Below the pieces are notes generated by a model, which was given only the letters and a program-made list of their open reading frames with translations, was not told the origin of the DNA and did no database searches. Source: Onchocerca lupi (Eukaryota; Nematoda; Chromadorea; Rhabditida; Onchocercidae). Taken from it: a DNA stretch of 64,000 bases. Shown here in pieces: positions 10,986 to 24,900 of the stretch. The translations under genes were made by a program, and so were the position numbers. Every line of letters starts with the position of its first letter. Position 1 is the first letter of the stretch. The DNA lies in contig JAOVVO010000401.1 of NCBI GenBank assembly GCA_028564675.1, positions 1 to 64,000 of the forward strand, given 5' to 3'.

Positions 10986-13900
10986 ATGGCGGGAGCTGTA
11001 CGTTCGGTGCGTTTCAGTGATGATTTGCCCAGAGTATCTCATAAAAATACACCGGTAAAAAAAGTGTTCGAATCTTATGAACAAATTTCTCAAATACCGG
11101 TACAACTTCCTCGGGTGTACGATGATGCCCTTTACAGTCCGTATGATGTTTATACTGCAGCTAGTATAGGAGATACACCAGTGATTGAGGTAAGCATTGT
11201 GTTTTTCCTGGGACTCTATCAAATATATACTGATCCAGATGGCAAAAAAAAAAAAAATGTAATAATATAAGGATAAATCATAATTGGATACGACATTATG
11301 CAAACATGGTTATTAGAAGAAAAAAACCATGTAGGTTATTGAAATATTTTAATTTTAATCACTGGATAAAGCAATTACGCCGAATTATTGTCAAACATAT
11401 CGTATTTGTCAAATTAGAATTGAAACAACAACTGATTTTTGAATCGTAGCTCGTCCTCTTCAAGAAGTTAATATTGAAGAATGTAAGGTCATTTAGACTA
11501 TTATTATATCTTTTTTTTTTTTTTTGTCGGACGAATTGTATTTACAGGCACAGTTGGAAACAGGATTTGATGCAAATCGTTTGAATGGAAGTGGATGGAG
11601 TTCATTGATGTATGCCGCTTATCTTGGACATGAAGCGGTTTGTGTATTGTTGCTTAAATCAGGAGCTTTGGTGGATTTATGCAATGCAAGTGGACAAACA
11701 GCTTTAATGCTTGCTGCCACATGTGGAAATCTGGCTGTTGTGAGTTTCATTAAAATTGCCAAATTTATACTTCAAAAAGTGATTTTATAACTATGGAATT
11801 TGCGAATATTGGTTCCATTTGTGAAAAAAAAATTTATTACGGGATTTGAACTGCAGTGATTTCGGATTTCTGTTTTTTAAAAGGTAGTCCTTTCTATTTA
11901 GTCACAGATAAGCCATCATGCTTTTTCACTCCTTTAGTTAAAGAACTCGACTTAATAAATGAGTTTTCTTTTCAGGTCCGATTATTAATACGAAAGGATG
12001 CTGAAATTGATAAACAGGATAATATGGGTGATACAGCGCTGGCATATGCAACTGCTTGTTCACAAGCTAGTATTGCAGAAGCTTTGCTGGATAATGGCGC
12101 TAATCCAAACATTCCCAATTTGCTTGGTATGACACCGACATTAATTGCATGCTGTATCGGACACGAACTTACACTACTTGCATTGCTGCAGAATGTATGT
12201 TTGTCGTATTTTTTCGTACTTGTTCTGAAAGATTTTTATGGAAAGCAAAGTGAAAGCTGAATTAAACAATCAAAATATATTTGCCAAAATTAGGTTAACG
12301 AATAAAGTAGTTCCTTCGGTCCATAAGTTCGAGTAAGTAAAGTACTGCCCGATTTCCTGGTATTCACTATAATCACATCTTCTTTTTCTGAGGAATAAAA
12401 TTGAATGATAGTAAATTCCTTCATCCTTTATCTTTTCTATTTACAGTCACATTTATTCATTGTTGAATGTAATATTTCGCCTATTTTTGGAGTGGAATTC
12501 ATGTAAACGAGGCATTGGGAGTACTTTGAAACTATATTACTTATTTCAATCATGTGCGAAATTTAAAAAAAAATTTTGATAAAGATTTCGAATAAATTTA
12601 CTATCCATACATTTCTCAAATGTCGCTGTTCTCATTTTTGAGGCTTTTTTTATTTTTGCCTGCTGTTGAATCGATGAGGAAAATGAAAGAATAAATTTTT
12701 TCTTCCCGGATAAATTCTAATCAGAAAATATGTTTAGTTCGTCAGTAGTCAGAATTTTTATTTCAGTATATTTCCACTAAAGAGAGGAAAAAAAAAGAGC
12801 AAATATTACGATATCCCTCATTTCTTTTTACTTTTCTCGAATGTTTAAAAACTTTCCAGTAGTGTTTCGTCCAACATCTTTCCATTATTACTTTGACAAT
12901 AACCGTACAAGCAGTACTGATCATAAAGCAGATTTCATCAAGCAATTTCTTATAACTGATAAAGAAGTGAATTGTGCTACTTGAATCTTATCTGACTCTG
13001 TAGAATTTATTCGCGCTTGTTATCTTTGTGCTAATTAGAGATTAGCGTAGTTAAAAGTAATCGGAAACATATTCTGAGAATATCATCAAGATTTTTTGCC
13101 GGAAATTTTATCGTCAAAGCATCGACAGTCAAGCCAGTTGATGTCAGTCATTATGGCATTAACTTCTGCATTCTCACGTTGCATTGAATTCAGTCTTAAA
13201 AAATGCAGCAATCTTTCTGATATCAGATTTGAGCATCACCTCAGCAACGTCTAACATTCGGCCTTCTAAGAGATATCATTCTCGATTTCTCGGAAATTCG
13301 TTTGAATTTAGTGTTTTAGGATGGAGATCCAAAATTAAAAAATGCAAAAGGAGAAGATGGTGAAGCTTTAGCTTTCGACAATCCGAAAACCATCGCCATT
13401 TTGAAGGATCCTCCGCGGGTACACATTTTAAAAAATTTTATCATTTTTCGATTTTAATGTACCGCATTCATAAAATTTCTCATAAATTTGATGATACTGC
13501 AATCGTTCAAGGATTAGGCCGCAAGAATTCTGAATATTAAAAGAGCCCTGTAATTGCTTTGTCTGCCACAATAATCGAATATAAATTTACGTTTAAACTT
13601 AATCTAAAGTTTTTGAGTTTAATTTGATCTTTTATTCACGATTGAATTCTATTTATGAATATGATGAATGGTGGACTTAAGGACTATTGAATATCCAGAA
13701 TTACTAAATGTTTTGGATTCCAATGTTAGAACAACACATGATGAGGTTCATATATATATGCATGTATATATCGCAAAATAAATGCCTTACATGAATAGGA
13801 TTTTTTCAGAACAGAAAAAAGAAAAATAATACAGAAAAGAAAATAATGGAAGTGAATTCTTTAACGGAATTATTATCACGGCTTAAATTGGAAAAATACA

Positions 13901-15299
13901 TCGAAATATTTGAAACTGAAAATATCGATTTGAATTTATTCTTGGAGCTCAACGATGCTGATCTTGTGGAGATCGGCATCAAAGTATTTTTATATTATTA
14001 TTTTGTAATAAAATAAAAAAATAAAGGAATAAAATTATAAATCGTTTTTCAAGCACTGAAAAATTTTCTGTTTTTTTCCCATAATTTTAATTTCATGCGT
14101 AGTTTACATCTTAGTTTCTTGATTATTAGTAAACTTGACAGTGAAATTTTAGGCATTCGGTCCACGGAAGAAAATGCTAAATGTGATACAGCAATATCGG
14201 ACCGATGGAACGCTTATTCTTTGTACAAATGAGGCGAAAGTAATCACATGTCCTTATACCAAGGAAAGAGGACAGTCGGAATCGCATTCTCAGCAGGTTA
14301 TTATAAGATGACTGATCATGAAGAATATAACATTCTTCGTGTTTAGTTTGAAAGTGCAAATGTTATAGCAGTCGTCTTGTTGACTTCGATTAAATTTAAA
14401 ATATATATTTAAATTAGTTCCAAATTTCGAAGATTTGCTATTGTTTGACAACATTTGGTTTAGTTCAGTATTGCTATTGTAATTATTTTAAGATAAATGA
14501 AAAAAAAAAAAAAAAAACAGCGAGAATAAGAGGCATAAAAAAAATTTTTTTTCAAGAATGCTTTTTTTTTGCTCTTGCATAAATCTATAAAAGAAAAAGA
14601 AAATTGTTGGCAGGTAACAAATGAACTAATGGAATGTCAACAACGCTTAGCAGAATGCCAACAAGAACTAAAACAAGCCCGAAGTTTGTTAAACGAACAT
14701 CGCTCAACATTAAATTCTATTTCAGAAGCTTGTCGACATTCACGAAAAATAGCCTATACTATACTTCAAGTTAGTGGATCAAATTGATAAATTAGTTATA
14801 AAATTCAAATGACTGAAAAAAATTTTTTGACAAATTTCCAGTCTTTCTTTTGTCCCGTAGAGTACTTTTTCTTACACACTACTTTTTTCATGTGTACCAT
14901 CCCCAAATGTTCTATTCATCATTACCATATCATATAAAATAACTAACTCTCTACTGTCCGCTAATTACGTCTAATTAATCGGCAATTGCATTAAATGGCA
15001 TTCAAATTCCCAATAAGTTACTACTCAAAATGCGATCTGTCATTATGCGAACAATTCACGCATTGATTGTATGGCTGAGAAATAACAACTTTTTTTCTGC
15101 TTAACTTTCTGACTTTTAATTGTGTATTTCTAATCATCTGTATTTAAATTTTCATGGTTAAAATTTAATTTCCTAAAAAATTTTTTATTAGGAAATTCGA
15201 CAAGCAGATGGTACGGGTAATACTTTGGAAAAAGACGTACTTGCGGTAATCAAAAATATCGATAATATTCTGATGAGAATGCTCGAACTCCCACAATAA
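10986..15299 (+). CDS. Ankyrin-repeat and SAM-domain protein (ANKS3 / nematode MLT-3 type)
   Basis: Eight exons (10986-11189, 11548-11739, 11976-12194, 13320-13418, 13810-13983, 14153-14296, 14614-14769, 15192-15299), all in phase 0, give 431 residues. Residues 50-235 form about five ankyrin repeats with typical TALMLAA, GADVN-like and LLxxGA motifs (GWSSLMYAAYLGHEAV, GQTALMLAATCGNLAV, GDTALAYATACSQAS). Residues 255-314 are a SAM domain (LLSRLKLEKYIEIFE, LNDADLVEIGIKAFGPRKK). Residues 345-385 look like a coiled coil rich in Q, E and L. The same order occurs in ANKS3, a scaffold for NEK7/NEK8-type kinases; its worm counterpart MLT-3 works with NEKL kinases in molting and endocytosis. Orthology is inferred from architecture. 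The exon 7 acceptor (CAG at 14613) has a weak pyrimidine tract; an in-frame alternative after 14556 would add 19 residues. An AATAAA lies near 15712. Confidence 0.85.
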
Positions 15300-15784
15300 T
15301 GGTAATACTTGCTCAATATGCTTTTTTCTATTGTCCTTTCCCGTGCAGATCATTTAGGATTTTAATTTTTTTTCTCTTCAGTTCAAATTAATAGTTTAAA
15401 CCGGGGAAAAAGCGATACAGATAATCGATAAAAGGCACCAATTTAATTTTAGCAAAACTTCTGCATCCTAATTTCAGAAGATTATCTATTGTCTTTAGAA
15501 AAAACATCAAGAAATCATCAAATGTCTCAAAATACATGATCTTTAATAACTCTTCCTATATTCCTAAGTAAGTTGCGAGAAATCCTTCTTTTTTTTTAAT
15601 CTTATATTCTTGACAATATGTTCATCTTTAACTTTTTTAATAGGAATCTTTTATATGTTATTTATTCTGAATGGACTGAATTTCGATGTGTTCATCTCTT
15701 ATAATTTTGTTCGAATAAACATAAAGAAAAATTCATGCTTTTAAATATCAAACTAAGGATTATGCGGAGTTTTATTATTTCTGG
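15300..15784. other. Tail-to-tail gap between convergent genes
   Basis: This gap of about 485 bp between two facing stop codons should contain both 3' UTRs. AATAAA near 15712 suits the plus-strand gene. No exon is visible. Confidence 0.6.
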
Positions 15785-18700
15785 TTAAGCATAGAACGAA
15801 GTTTTATTCAAGATTTGGGAGGATTGTATATTCTGAAGCATTTTCAACAGTGTTTGTGGTGTGACGGAAAGAAGAAATTGTAGGTGCAGCCGTTCGTACA
15901 CTTCATTTAGCAAGCAGGGACCGCCAGTCACTTCACGGAACTGAAAATTAGGAACATTATCCATTTTCTATTGAATTTGTGAGACATTGATATCGCAACT
16001 ATAGCTAAAACTGGTCATTTTATATATTATTTTATACATAAGTACGTCATTTACGTGGTTTAGGTTCAGTATTACTCAAGCTTGCTAGGAAAATCGAGAA
16101 GGCTTTTAGTCTATATCTCCGTTAACTATTTCTTTTCCGCTCCAGAATTTATCATTTTCATAACAACTTCTATTTTTACCAAGTAATTAACATAATCAGC
16201 TCGTTTTGAATCGATCCAAGCTTGTATATCCTCTTCATCGCTGAATGAGGAAGCATCATGGCTAGCAAACATGCCAAATTCTAAAGCATTTTTTGCTTCT
16301 GTCAACGAACTGCATTTATCTTCTTGCAATGCTTTAGCGCATTCCTTGAATTATAGAATAATTAGAAGTTTTTCAACTCTTAAATATATGAACAAATATG
16401 GTGTTGAATCAGCAAGCCTATTAATAAAATGATTTCGCATGGATACAAGGATCTAATCATCACCAGAACATTACTTGAATGGAGGATGTAAAATTTGTTA
16501 GCGAATGACTGTTTAAATTCAATATAGTTGAAAGTATTTTCAAGCCGTAATCACATAATCCTGTGATGGGCTTTTTGTTCATCGTTCTAAGTGATTCCTA
16601 AAAATGGAGCATAAGACTCAGTTTTGAACGAATATAGAAAACAATTATCTTGGAAATAATTATATTTCTCACATTAGTAAAGAATTTGGAGGAATGTGTG
16701 AAGGATTTTGTTCATTCTTTGATTTATGGAAGATATTCAGTGACTAATTAATTTTAAACAGTATGGCACCGAAATTCTGATATGGAATTATTGCTGGATT
16801 ATACGAAAGATTGTAATTTGATGTTTATATTATTCTTCTTCCCTCTGTTTTCATCTATTCCTTTTTTTCATTTTTTCCAATTTTTTTTCCTACTTTGTTG
16901 TTTTCCTTTCTTTTGGCTGTTAAAAGAATATCTGTTGAGTCTTAAGAATCAATATCGGAACTCGCGGAAAGGAAAAAAGAGAACATCCAGAAATAATATG
17001 ATCAGTAATAGATTAATTACAAGCTATCTGAAAAAATGACGTTAAAAATGTAAATGTTATAGAAAGAAAAAGCAGTACTGGAGATTTTGTCTCTCAGGGA
17101 AGACTAAGATTAAGATTGTATTTTCGAGTTCAACAAATTCTGTAACTTAGTCAAGTTAGAGAAAAGTGTGAACATGTTCAAGAAATCATCAAAAAATACT
17201 TGAAGCAGTAGAATCCTTGGCAAATGATCCATACTACCAATATTATGATTGGTTCGAGTGTATCTAAAAATTGCCTGAATTTTTTAGAACGCTTTGCAGT
17301 CAGAAATTTGTGAAACAACAGAAAGTAAATAATCATGAATTTTTGCCTAACAAATAAAGTTTGATTCAGTAAATTTCTACCTGCACAACAGAATGAATTC
17401 ACTTAAATCATCACTGATTGCTTCAATGCCATTCAACTGAAGAGATTTCAATGCACAGACAAGTTGTAACAAGATAAAACATACTTTCTGTTCGTATTCT
17501 TCGCTGATATCCTAAAATTTAAATTAAGTTTTTTTTTTTCAAGTTTTTAAATTGAAACCAAAGGGAAGTCAGGAAGAAACAGAAATAAAGAATAAACCAG
17601 AAGCCAAATCTATATTTTCATTGAATTCCTATTGGACAAATATTTGCTCCGCAATGAAATATTCTGGACAATTAAAGCTTCGTTAAAGCATTGTATCATA
17701 CCAATTCATTAGTTATGGGGAAATCAAAACGGAGGAATTATATAAAGGACTGGAAGTGATAATTATTACTATGTGTTGGTAATTAGCAGCAAATGATTTA
17801 AATGTCAACAAATTATATCGTGGAATAATCAAGAATCGATATTTTTGATTACTTCGATTTCGTGGACTTCCTCGAAGTATGCGTTGCTCCTGAAGAGATT
17901 ATGACTAATTTTCTAACTGATCAAATTAAACACTGTTCATAATTTCGCTATGGTAGATTATTGGATGGTCTGGTGTCCCTCGTTTTACTTTTCCTTGTTC
18001 AAAATGTATATTAAAAATATAAATCAATTCTTAATCTTAAGCAAAAATCAAAAACATTAAGCATATAAATATTTTGAGGGACAGGATAAAGTCTAAATCA
18101 TAGATTTCGCAAATAAGTTGCACCTCATCTTGCTGTGCTTTAATTTCTACAAGTGTTGGTGGGTTCCATATGTTTCCATCTGAAAGGTCAGGTTTCATTG
18201 GACAGGAAAGGGTAATTGTAGGTTCAACCTGCAATAAGACAAAATATGCACAGTTTTGACCATTGATATAATCCTTATCACGCAATGTAGTTATTCAGTA
18301 CGTTTATAATTATTTCATCTTACTATCACGTTAATCGCAGAACTCAAGAAGCCATCGTGCGGTAAAAATGCATTAAAAAAATGCGTAGAACATTTCGAAA
18401 AAATTGGTATCATTGATTCGAAAATCAAATCGTCCAGTTTCAATCTAAAACTATTAAATTTCAAGAATATCCCTGCAATTATTTGAAATTGAATTTTTTT
18501 GAATTGAAACATTTCTAGATGTTGTGAAGCTTTGGAATTTTTTTCTTCAATTCCAGGAGCTTTCATTTCATAAATGGCAATTCATTTGACTTTAATCTTT
18601 AAATTCAAACAAGGATGTATCACTTCTGTAGATTCGCTTTTGATACTCTTAAGTCACGATTTGCGAAAAATTTGGCCAGATGTGATGAAGCATACTCCAA

Positions 18701-21700
18701 AATCTCAAGATGGTTTGCAGTCATCTGCAAATTGATATTGTATTAGTAGCAACATTTTCTAAACGTTTCAATTGAAATTCATTTCAAATTAATTTTAAAA
18801 CGACAATTAATTTTTAATATTTAGGGATAAAATGATTAAATACTCATTATTGCACGTCCTTAATAATACATTGATAACACATAAGTGAAAATACGGAATG
18901 ATTTTTACTGGATTAGATTTCACCTGTTTATAGAGTCCAACAACAGATGCCGAATCATCATCCTCCGTTTCGCTGCTGATACCTCGCGATTTCGATAGTG
19001 ATAATACTGGAGAGTGGGATGACATTTGCGCCAATGGTATCTTCAGTCCTTTGTAGCTTTCCACTGAAGTGCATCGAATAGTGCTACCTAAATCGATCAT
19101 TCTGTTGAACTTATTCGACAAAATTTACAAATAAACAACATTTCTCATTGCAATTATTAGATAAACATTTTCTGGCGTTTTTAGAAGCAATTTTTTTTAA
19201 ATGTTTTTGTGAGCGTTTGCAATTTAAAAAATTTTAAAAATCATTGAATTAACCAATTTGTCTTATTACATTTATCACCATCTCAATTTAATTTTTTAAT
19301 TTTATCATTTAAATGTTTTTTAAATAAACTAAAAAAAAAAAAAAGAAATCGATACAACCGTGAGAGGAGGATGGCATGCCGTTTCGGTTTTTTCTTACTT
19401 CAGTTTTTATAATCGGCCTAGAATGACTCATACTATGGGTATGTTGAAGTTGGTGGATCACAGGTTCATTACGATGCAAACCATTATCGAAAAATGTTCT
19501 CTGTTTCATGCTCCGGAACTGAGAAATGGTAAGTATTAATAATGAAAAAATTCCCTGAAATATCTGGATCAAATATTTAAATATTTTGAAATATTTAAAA
19601 TTCCACGAACTTTTGGGCTGTTGGTTTCATTTGGTGGTTTATGAGATGAAATTGGTAGTGATGGTGGTATAGATGATATGCCAGACATTGTTGGTGATCG
19701 TGGTTCCGCATCCATGCGCACTGCATTAACTTGCATAATCCACTGCTTTGGTAAACTTTTACGAATATTTTTCCCAACAGTTGGGATAGATATCGTAAAT
19801 GCTCGTAAATTTTGATGCTGCAAATAAACAATTTTACCCTCTATTGACATTAGACTTATTTTATTCGCTTTTAAAATTTTCAAGCTGTTAATTATGAGAT
19901 GATTAATGATTTCATCTAAAATGAGTTACCTTCCTTGTCAATGTGTTATTCCGTTCGGAATCAGCAAATTCGGTTGACTGCTCCCAATCCGAAATACTGA
20001 ATCGTTGATCCGATTCATAATCACTTGTATTATATCGAATTCTTTCTCGTTGCTGCTGCTGTCGTAAGGCATGATCACTTGCCATCTGATTTGCAAGAAA
20101 AATAAGCATTGAATATTTGTTTCAGATACATCAGATAAGAGAAATGAGATAGAATATAACAGATTAAGGATTAAATGCGAGCAGAATATGTGTAATCAGT
20201 GATTTTCCTGTTTCCTTGCATCTGTAGGGATAGCTAACTATTAAAATCAGAGAATAATCTTGCAGAAACATACCTGAAATGTGTTCAAGATATTCTTGAA
20301 ATTTTTCATTCGCGGGAGATCTTCTACTTTCCTTTCCGCTGTCACTTGTGATACTCTGCAATTTATCGAACTATGCAAAATTCTGCACGTCTTTATTTTC
20401 AATATAGCATTAATTTCTTTGTGTATTTAAGAGAAAGTGATTACTGTTGCATAAAAAATTGGCCAAAAATAGGTATTTGTCGCATAAATATTGGGAATAT
20501 CGTCATTGAGTTTCGGAAAAAAGTTTCAGAAAATGATATGCATATACTTTGAATTAATGGAGACTAAATAAGCATAGACTAAATAAGATAGGCTTAAGAT
20601 AAATGTAATTAACGTAAGATTACATCGCGATAAGATTGCAGACATAAGACTGTAGTCTAGTAGTATAGTGAAAGACTAATTTACGTCAACAAATATTTGC
20701 ATTTTATCTCACCTGGATCCGAATTCAGAACCAGCCATTTTTACTCGTTGCTGTTGCGGTGTTGTATCTTTCTGCTTGCTTATTCCCATTATTTGTGTTG
20801 CACCATCCTAAAGATACCTTAGAAATACATCTTTCATGCAAATATATTTCATCTTTGAATTTGAGAAATATTGAAATATAAGTTTCGAAAAATTTTAAAA
20901 TTAGATTTGAGTCCGACCTCTATATTACCACTCCACAAGATTTAAAATTAGCTTTGATTTTAGGTTCATTTTTTTTTTTTTATCTCAAAACATTCCCTCT
21001 TATTCAAAAGATCGAAGAAGGCATCTAAATATCTATCATTACTAGTCAGGCAAGTGCATCGTTCAAACTCTCACTGTTGAAGTTTCTCATGTTATATTAC
21101 TTTTTCGTGCTATTTCCTTGATGCTGAATAAGTTCCAGTATTAAGTTTAAATTTTCCTGTCTATCATATTCTGAAATTAGGTCTGATAGTCTCACATTGT
21201 TATTTCCGGAGTATTGCACGCTGCAAAGTGCTGTTGCGTTTTCGTTATGATTTTGATTTATGGATGTAACATATCTTGGCTTGGGTTTCAGGATGCCATC
21301 ATTGTTAACCAACGTGTCACCAATGATAGACGGTGGATTTATCTGCACTTCCGATGATTTCTGATTCAGAGAACTTCTGTATGCTAAAAATGCAGATTTC
21401 TGGGATGGATTAAAAGGCGTATAACTTTTACGTTCCTGCTTCTGTTGCCTGAAATAAAAAAACATGTCAAAATAAGCTAAAATTTGAATTTTCCAAAAAT
21501 TTTTTATTTGCTATGACGAAAACTCTCCTAAGTTTAAAATCCGTCTCTCTATGCAAAGAGCCAAATGGATTGATAAAAATTCAGGCTATGTATAAACTCT
21601 CAAATCGATCTGACATGGAACGACGGATTTCAAAACTGAAAATTTTCCCCAAATTTCACTAAATGTTTAAATTTTTGTAAGAAAATCGAAAAATTAGTTC

Positions 21701-21919
21701 AGCATAGACATACTTAGCTCGATAAAATTTGTCAGCATTATTGAAATTATAGTCGGTGAAATGGTTTTGTAGTTTAACAACAGGTGGTGTGGTGATAAAA
21801 CTACTGAGTAAAGATTTTTGATTAATCGAAAATGTTTGAGGTGATGATTGCTCTTTTGCATAACCATGACGTTTCCCAGGCGTATGACGTGAATCTTCGA
21901 TTGTTGGAAAGAAATCCAT
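15785..21919 (-). CDS. 15-exon gene, tentative PEAK/NKF3-like pseudokinase
   Basis: Exons complement(15785-15940, 16180-16344, 17200-17263, 17381-17511, 18124-18228, 18324-18444, 18624-18724, 18924-19109, 19399-19518, 19611-19817, 19930-20085, 20274-20355, 20713-20807, 21196-21448, 21714-21919) join with consistent phases into 715 residues. Residues 1-435 are polar, Ser/Gln-rich and probably disordered. From about 440 the protein is folded-looking. Helix-rich VCFILLQLVCALKSLQLNGI (about 553-572) is followed by a loop EAISD-DLSEFILLC where an active kinase would carry HRD...N. HLPRILLLQ and a C-terminal helical set (IQAWIDSKRADYVNYL, LLNEVYERLHLQFLLSV) follow. That order resembles PEAK1/PRAG1 pseudokinases with their flanking dimerisation helices, but the resemblance is by eye. 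The start ATG follows a CAG acceptor (possible spliced leader). The exon 8 acceptor (AATAAG before 19109) is weak. The 5' end of exon 8 and identity are the least sure points. Confidence 0.6.
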
Positions 21920-24900
21920 CTGCTTCTATCAGAACTCAAGCTATAAGAAATTTGGTTTGTATTAAAATTTTACGAAACACAATAAAACTTAAATTTCGAA
22001 ATCTTTTAGATGCCAGGTGCTTATCTTCCAACTATGATAATACTAGGCACAAAGTTGTTTTTTAATTTCAAAATCTGACATGAACTTTTTAATGTATTGA
22101 TACCGTATTGCTGGGCAGTCAAAGAAGATTTGGACTTAAATTGCAGGAAATACAGAAAGTAAAAAGACTTAAATTATGGAAAGTAAAAAAAAAAATTATT
22201 TAATGACCAAGTTGCTGACTAATAGCTTGCTTCTCCAATTTTCGAACAAAAATTTTGAAATCTTTTTTAAAGAAACATTTTTAAGAATCAAGTGGCAAAC
22301 AGTACAAAAAAGAAAAAAAAAGAAAAAAACAATGACGATTTCAAGTGAATGATGGTGAAATTCGCAACATTTATCTCGATTTCTATATTTATTCCTTCTT
22401 AGTAGATTTGAGAAAGAAAAAAAAAAATGATTCTAGATATTTATTTTCAAAATGGCAAGAATATTGAACTCTTTGTTTAAGTCTAAAATTTCTGCTTCTG
22501 ACTCATATTTCAATCGGATCGAACGGAAGCTATAATAAGATGACAATTCTATGTCACTGAACCGATACCTAATGGACGAGAAAATTAGTCACTCATTCTT
22601 AGAAAATTATCTCATTCAACTATTAAATACATCTATCGATTGCAGTTAGATAAGTAAGCAGAACGCTATTTGTTTTAAACAGGTTCAGAGTGGCAAAATG
22701 TGAATAATGTCCTTTGCCTGTTTGATTTGTGGTTTAAGAGAAGATTTCTGGATTGAATTCTTATGTTACATCCTTTTTATTTATTTAAACCATTTCTTCT
22801 TGAACTAAACCAGAAGATACTAACAGCTATGCATTGCATTCTTTCGCAAATGCTCCACATTTCCTCAAAAAAGGAATTTTAATAATTTCTTATCCAGTAC
22901 CGAATTCAGGAAAATGCAATTTTCGAAACATAAAAATAATAGTCAGAGGCTGTATAACTGCAACAAAACAGAATTATGGTTAATTAATAATCATATTCGG
23001 CAGCAATCACAGTAATTAAAAATAGTCTTGCGGAAAAATCAATAAAACTGAAAGACTTGGGAAATTCGTGACTTACAAAAGAAAAATGCAAATTTTGGAA
23101 AAAAAAAAGAGTATCATTCCATTTATGACTTGGTCAAAAAACTTCATGACTACTGCAATTCTTTTTACTACAATTTCTTCTAATTTTCCTTCTTCCTCAT
23201 TTTCTATTGTCCTATTTAAATTTGGTTGAGCCGATGATATTTTTGACCATCTTGCACATGATTTGTGCCGATATCTTTTGGGATTATTGAAGAGAGTTTA
23301 AAATACTTGGACTGAAATCTATAAAACCTATCTAATGCACTAAGAAAGTCCTTATATTCGTATACAGCAATACTGACAGCGCTTTATACACAAAATCTAA
23401 AATTATTCTTGAATTAAGTACCTAAAACATTGCTGCTTGGAATAAAAGGTGCTTGCCAATGAGTTGTGGATACAAAATATCATATTGCAGAACTAAAAAA
23501 AATTAAATTTCAGGAGAATGAATCTTTTACTTCTATTTATAAATAAATAAAATATAAATTTATACACATAAACGCAGATGCACGCGCATTCACGAAGAAA
23601 ACATGCAAACATGTATACATGCAACTTTATTCTTCAGAAAAAACAAGTGCTATTTTCAACTTTTCTGTAAATTTCTTATTACAAATGATAAAACAATCAA
23701 AATTAATAAAAAATCATATTTTTGAACGACATCCCAGTCTTACCTATAAGAAGTTTATCATAAAGATATAAATAATGATTCGATAATTTTTCCAATGAAT
23801 ATTTATAATTTTAATAATTGATGATTTTGTTTAAAAAAAAAAAAAACTGCGAATGAATAATTTTATTATAAACAAGCTCTATTTTAAAAGAAGTAATTAA
23901 ATAATCGCAATTGTGTAGATTGATCAAATAATTTTGTGATAACAGTGGTTCATTAACAAGTTGATCGTTCCAACAGTGTCACATGTTCGGTAATGGTGGA
24001 TAAAAATGATGAATCTATAGGACCGAAATAAACGAATGAATGAAAATTCGGTATTGCAAATACTCATTTGAGAGATGTCATTTTAACTTCTGCTATCTCC
24101 ATCAATTTTAAAAATGCTGTTTGCAAACATTAAGTGGATATTCGTTTATTCTTCAGAAAACCTGTATTTTATTCATTTCGCTACTAAATTCTATTGAGGA
24201 TGCAAACATGTATGCAAATATAAATAGCTATGTTTATCGATTACCTACAAAAATTTGCCCTCTTATAATTTTGCTTCAATATTCGCAATGGTATTGCACG
24301 AAAGATAAGTAAAGTAATAGAAGTACTTGCTTAATTCACATCTTTTTATTTCAATTCTTTTTTTTTTTCAAATTTCAATCCAGAAAATGTTGAAAATAAG
24401 ATTTCATGATGTATAATAAAAAGCAAAAGTAAGGATGTCTATCAAGAATTTTAATCAAGATTTATAATTCCATTCCGGGTAATTCGAGATGAAAACTTCA
24501 GTGATATGGCACAGAAGATCATTTTTTTGCATGACAATTTGATGATAAATAGTTTGAGTTCTAATTTTTTTCTATTAAATTTATTTTTTTTTCCAGCTGA
24601 TTATCTAAGTTTACAAAATTTCATATCTTTTTCAATCTTTTCAGTTTCAATTTGCATTGTCTAAAATTCTTGAAGAAATATACATTCTGATTGATGCATA
24701 AGTACATGTAATGCAGAAAATAACTGAGACAAAATGCTACATTAAATTTTCGGATTGTATAGCAGGAGAAGGTGAACAAAAGTAGTCTTCTGACTGAAAA
24801 AGATGACAATATCTGTTGACTGAACTCCTTCAGCAAGCATTTGAATAAAAAATGCTGAAACTTTACACTCAACATTCATCACTGGCATCTCTGCTGTGAA

